Assembly (NCBI RefSeq): GCF_008079445.1
Contig: NZ_VRYH01000002.1
Coordinates: 248,001 to 312,000, forward strand
Direction: 5' to 3'
DNA from: Aidingimonas lacisalsi
GTDB taxonomy: Bacteria > Pseudomonadota > Gammaproteobacteria > Pseudomonadales > Halomonadaceae
DNA: 64,000 nt
Shown here: positions 61,013 through 64,000 of the stretch, piece after piece
Layout: each line of letters starts with the position of its first letter
Position numbering within the stretch: the first letter of the stretch is position 1
Position numbers and translations under genes: made by a program
The notes under the pieces: model-generated
What the model was told of the DNA's origin: nothing
The model's database searches: none
The model's input: the letters and a program-made list of their open reading frames with translations, nothing else

Positions 61013-62170
61013 ATGAGCACTCGTCTTTTTACGTCTGAATCGGTATCCGAAGGCCATCCGGATAAACTGGCGGATCAGGTTTCCGATGCGATTCTCGATG
61101 CCGTACTCACCGAGGACAAGTACGCCAAGGTGGCTTGTGAAACCTTGGTCAAGACCGGTCTGGCCATCATCTCCGGCGAGCTGACCACGACGGCCAACAT
61201 TGATTACGAAGATATCGTGCGCCGTACCATCAATGACATCGGCTATGACAATGCCGCCGTCGGCTTCGATGGGGATCTCTGCGCCGTTATCAATGCGATC
61301 GGCAAGCAGTCGCCGGATATCGCCCAGGGCGTGGATCGTAGCAAGCCCGAGGACCAGGGGGCCGGCGACCAGGGTATGATGTTCGGTTATGCCTGCAACG
61401 AGACCGATGTTCTCATGCCGGCACCCATCACTTATTCCCACCGTCTGGTCAAGCGTCAGAGTGAGCTGCGTCGTAGTGGCAAGCTGGATTGGCTGCGTCC
61501 CGATGCCAAGAGCCAGGTCACCTTCCGTTATGAAGATGGCAAGCCGGCGGGTGTCGATGCTGTCGTGCTGTCCACCCAGCATGCCGAGTCGGTTTCCGCG
61601 AGCCAGATCCAGGAAGCCGTCATGGAGGAGATCATCAAGCCGGTGCTGCCCTCTGAATGGCTGGACCGGGGCACACGTTTCCATATCAATCCGACCGGCA
61701 ACTTCGTGATCGGCGGTCCCGTCGGTGATTGCGGCCTCACTGGGCGCAAGATCATCGTTGATACCTATGGCGGCATGGCGCGTCATGGTGGCGGTGCCTT
61801 TTCCGGCAAGGATCCGTCCAAGGTCGACCGTAGTGCTGCTTACGCATGCCGCTATGTGGCCAAGAACATCGTGGCGGCCGGGTTGGCCGACAAGTGCGAA
61901 ATCCAGGTCTCCTATGCCATCGGTGTCGCCGAGCCGACGTCGGTATCCGTCGATACCTTCGGTACTGGCAAGATCTCCGAGAACAAGCTGGAAGAATTGA
62001 CCCGCGAGTGCTTCGATCTGCGCCCGTACGGCATTCTGCGGATGCTGGATCTGCAACGTCCGATCTACCAGGGTACGGCGTCCTATGGTCACTTCGGCCG
62101 CGAGGATGACGCCTTCACTTGGGAACGCACCGATCGGGTCGAGCAGCTCAAGTCTGCCGCGGGCATCTAA
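61013..62170 (+). CDS. metK: S-adenosylmethionine synthase
   Basis: A 385-residue enzyme with [21 protein letters not shown], the ATP-site [12 protein letters not shown], and the P-loop-like [19 protein letters not shown]. It makes SAM from methionine and ATP. Placement after two SAM-consuming methyltransferases indicates that SAM supply is matched to betaine synthesis. SD AGGGGGAA precedes the ATG. About the length of E. coli MetK. Confidence 0.98.
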   Translation: MSTRLFTSESVSEGHPDKLADQVSDAILDAVLTEDKYAKVACETLVKTGLAIISGELTTTANIDYEDIVRRTINDIGYDNAAVGFDGDLCAVINAIGKQSPDIAQGVDRSKPEDQGAGDQGMMFGYACNETDVLMPAPITYSHRLVKRQSELRRSGKLDWLRPDAKSQVTFRYEDGKPAGVDAVVLSTQHAESVSASQIQEAVMEEIIKPVLPSEWLDRGTRFHINPTGNFVIGGPVGDCGLTGRKIIVDTYGGMARHGGGAFSGKDPSKVDRSAAYACRYVAKNIVAAGLADKCEIQVSYAIGVAEPTSVSVDTFGTGKISENKLEELTRECFDLRPYGILRMLDLQRPIYQGTASYGHFGREDDAFTWERTDRVEQLKSAAGI

Positions 62171-62186
62171 ATTCACCGGGGCCTGC

Positions 62187-62268
62187 CGCCGAGGAGCGCT
62201 GCAGCCGGCACAAGACCGGCAAGGCTCGGTCGCAGAAACGATCCCCACTTGTTTTACAACGGCGCTCG
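62187..62268 (+). promoter_or_regulatory. SAH riboswitch upstream of ahcY
   Basis: CCGAGGAGCGCTGC (from 62189) and AAGGCTCGG (62221-62229) are the conserved parts of the S-adenosylhomocysteine riboswitch. CCGAG (62189-62193) pairs with CTCGG (62225-62229), an internal stem CCGGC/GCCGG lies between, and the pseudoknot pairs GAGCGC (62194-62199) with GCGCTC (62262-62267) in AACGGCGCTC. It ends 29 bp before the ahcY ATG, so SAH binding should raise ahcY expression, probably through access to the ribosome site or readthrough. Confidence 0.9.
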
Positions 62269-62297
62269 GATTTCATTTTCAATCAGGGAGTGAAACC

Positions 62298-63716
62298 ATG
62301 AACGCTGTCGCTGAAGCACTGAAAGACGATTTCAAGGTTGCCGATCTGTCTCTGGCCGATTGGGGCCGCAAGGAAATCAAGATTGCCGAGACCGAAATGC
62401 CGGGTCTCATGGCACTGCGCGAGAAGTATGGCACCGATAAGCCGCTGAAAGGAGCCAAGGTTGCCGGCTCGCTGCACATGACCATTCAGACGGCTGTCTT
62501 GATCGAAACCCTCAAGGCGTTGGGTGCCGACGTCCGTTGGGCGTCTTGCAACATCTATTCCACCCAGGACCATGCCGCTGCCGAGATCGCTCGTTCCGGC
62601 ACGCCGGTCTTCGCCTACAAGGGTGAAACCACCGAAGAGTACTGGGAGTTCACTCATGCCATCATGGATTGGCATGACGGCGGTACGCCGAACATGATTC
62701 TCGACGATGGTGGCGATGCCACGACGGTCGTGACGCTCGGTGCCAAGGCGGAGAAGGACCCGTCCGTACTCGACAACCCGGGCAGCGATGAAGAAACAGC
62801 GCTGTTTGCCGCCATTCGCAAGCGTCTCAAGGAAAAGCCGGCTGGCTATTACCAGAAGCTGCAGGACGCCATTCTGGGCGTGACCGAAGAAACCACTACC
62901 GGTGTCAACGGCTTGTATCACCTGGCCCGCAACAATGAGTTGCCGTTCCCGGCGATCAACGTCAACGACTCCGTGACCAAGTCCAAGTTCGACAACCTCT
63001 ATGGTTGCCGCGAGTCGCTGGTCGATGGCATCAAGCGTGCCACTGACGTGATGGTGGCCGGCAAGGTTGCCGTAGTGGCCGGCTATGGCGATGTCGGTAA
63101 GGGCTCGGCTCAGAGTCTGCGTGGCCTTGGCGCGACCGTGTGGGTAACCGAGATTGACCCCATCTGCGCGCTGCAGGCGGCGATGGAAGGGTTCCGGGTC
63201 GTCACCATGGACGAAGCCGCCGACAAGGCAGACATCTTCGTCACTGCGACCGGTAACTATCACGTCATCACTCACGAGCACATGCAGGTCATGAAGGACG
63301 AAGCCATCGTCTGCAACATCGGTCACTTCGACAACGAGATCGATGTCGCTAGCCTGCGTCAGTACGAGTGGGACAACATCAAGCCTCAGGTGGACCACAT
63401 CACCTTCCCTGACGGCAAGAAGATCATCATGCTTGCCGAAGGACGTCTGGTGAACCTGGGCTGTGCGACAGGGCACCCCAGCTTCGTGATGTCCAACAGC
63501 TTCACCAACCAGGTGTTGGCGCAGATGGAGCTGTTCAACAACAAAGGGGAGTACAAGAACGACGTCTATATGCTACCGAAGCACCTCGACGAAGAGGTGG
63601 CACGTCTGCATCTGGAAAAGATCAATGCGCATCTGACAGAACTGGACAAGCTCCAGGCGGACTACATCGGTGTACCGGTCGAGGGACCGTTCAAGCCTGA
63701 GCACTACCGCTACTGA
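62298..63716 (+). CDS. ahcY: S-adenosylhomocysteine hydrolase
   Basis: A 472-residue NAD-dependent enzyme: [48 protein letters not shown], the NAD motif [17 protein letters not shown] and the C-terminal PEHYRY. It splits SAH into adenosine and homocysteine, removing the inhibitory product of the betaine methyltransferases. The ATG at 62298 follows GGGAGTGAAA and gives the normal N-terminus; the frame is open upstream through the riboswitch but has no start there that makes sense. Confidence 0.98.
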   Translation: MNAVAEALKDDFKVADLSLADWGRKEIKIAETEMPGLMALREKYGTDKPLKGAKVAGSLHMTIQTAVLIETLKALGADVRWASCNIYSTQDHAAAEIARSGTPVFAYKGETTEEYWEFTHAIMDWHDGGTPNMILDDGGDATTVVTLGAKAEKDPSVLDNPGSDEETALFAAIRKRLKEKPAGYYQKLQDAILGVTEETTTGVNGLYHLARNNELPFPAINVNDSVTKSKFDNLYGCRESLVDGIKRATDVMVAGKVAVVAGYGDVGKGSAQSLRGLGATVWVTEIDPICALQAAMEGFRVVTMDEAADKADIFVTATGNYHVITHEHMQVMKDEAIVCNIGHFDNEIDVASLRQYEWDNIKPQVDHITFPDGKKIIMLAEGRLVNLGCATGHPSFVMSNSFTNQVLAQMELFNNKGEYKNDVYMLPKHLDEEVARLHLEKINAHLTELDKLQADYIGVPVEGPFKPEHYRY

Positions 63717-63738
63717 GACGTTTCTCGGACGTTGTGTC

Positions 63739-63765
63739 GACCGCCTCATCGAGGCGGTCTTCCCA
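63739..63765 (+). terminator. Terminator after ahcY
   Basis: GACCGCCTC (63739-63747) and GAGGCGGTC (63751-63759) form a 9-bp stem with a 3-nt loop, followed by TTCCC. Confidence 0.75.
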
Positions 63766-63863
63766 CGTCGGATCGTCATCAGACATGGCATGCTTCGCTC
63801 GACAGCCGGGTCCGGTTGTCGGGTGAAGTCGGTCGTCAATGTATCAGGAGAGGAATACACCTG

Positions 63864-64000
63864 ATGAATAGCTTGGTAAGTCGCTCGACGGCTCCCTCGG
63901 AGCTGGTACTCGAAGCCGTTCCGCCAGAGTTGCAGCAAGGGGAACGGGGCATCGAGACGGTATTGGAGAAAATCGATGGCCTTCATCGGGAGGTCGGTCT
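63864..64000 (+). CDS. Start of a gene cut by the window end, possibly methylenetetrahydrofolate reductase-like
   Basis: An ATG at 63864 with AGGAGAGGAA upstream opens a frame that runs off the window. The 45 visible residues (ELVLEAVPPELQQGERGIETVLEKI) resemble the first strand and helix of MetF-type barrels. A MetF after ahcY would complete regeneration of methionine for the betaine operon, but so little is visible that this is only a suggestion. Confidence 0.4.
   Translation, partial: MNSLVSRSTAPSELVLEAVPPELQQGERGIETVLEKIDGLHREVG

Noticed and set aside
1-64000. CRISPR arrays, rRNA and tRNA genes
   Set aside because: No regularly spaced direct repeats, rRNA-like blocks or tRNA cloverleaf were found on reading both strands.

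Overview
The window looks like chromosome of a moderately halophilic gammaproteobacterium; Halomonadaceae (Halomonas, Salinicola, Kushneria and relatives) is my best guess. This is inference from three things: a recC-recB-recD operon of gammaproteobacterial type, an operon for making glycine betaine from glycine followed by metK, a SAH riboswitch and ahcY, and several TRAP and tripartite tricarboxylate uptake systems. I see no rRNA, tRNA or CRISPR array.

Layout. 1-6.9 kb: the end of a myo-inositol catabolic cluster (IolC C-terminal domain, IolA), then an SDR, an IdnD-like dehydrogenase and a TRAP transporter DctQMP, all on +. 7.5-15.7 kb: a GntR regulator diverging from a sugar-acid operon, TctCBA plus two enolase-superfamily enzymes, a FAH-family enzyme and a 2-hydroxyacid dehydrogenase, with a strong palindrome in front of tctC. 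16-20 kb (minus): an amidohydrolase, a sodium/solute symporter and a TetR regulator with a palindromic operator, then an unlinked PadR regulator. 20.2-25.9 kb (minus): a haem/iron uptake locus, hmuTUV plus an O-methyltransferase and a TonB-dependent receptor, with a Fur-box-like site upstream.

25.9-46.5 kb is a mosaic accessory region lying between the haem locus and recBCD. It holds two integron-like gene-cassette arrays without an integrase. Array 1 carries an ABM-domain protein, a VOC-family protein and an intact class D beta-lactamase. Array 2 carries an 89-aa protein, a nucleotide-cyclase-like protein and a two-domain protein ending in a nucleoside 2-deoxyribosyltransferase/TIR-like domain. 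Both arrays start behind a conserved 73-bp leader that behaves like an attI site: the two leaders agree until the TTRRRY cassette boundary and then diverge. Four fragments of the recD 3' end are scattered through the region in the same orientation as the real recD. Between the arrays lie a LysR/glycosidase pair, recQ, broken regulators, a broken tyrosine recombinase, an SDR, a LysE exporter, a TPR protein diverging from a truncated haemoglobin, an orphan ParD antitoxin and an AEC-family transporter.

46.5-56.4 kb (minus): recC-recB-recD with 4-bp overlaps; recD (and probably recB) carries in-frame repeat insertions. 56.5-58.4 kb: a YfcE-like phosphodiesterase and an MFS transporter. 59.2-64 kb: glycine/sarcosine and sarcosine/dimethylglycine N-methyltransferases, metK, a SAH riboswitch, ahcY, and the start of a gene running off the end. 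These make betaine and recycle the SAM by-product.
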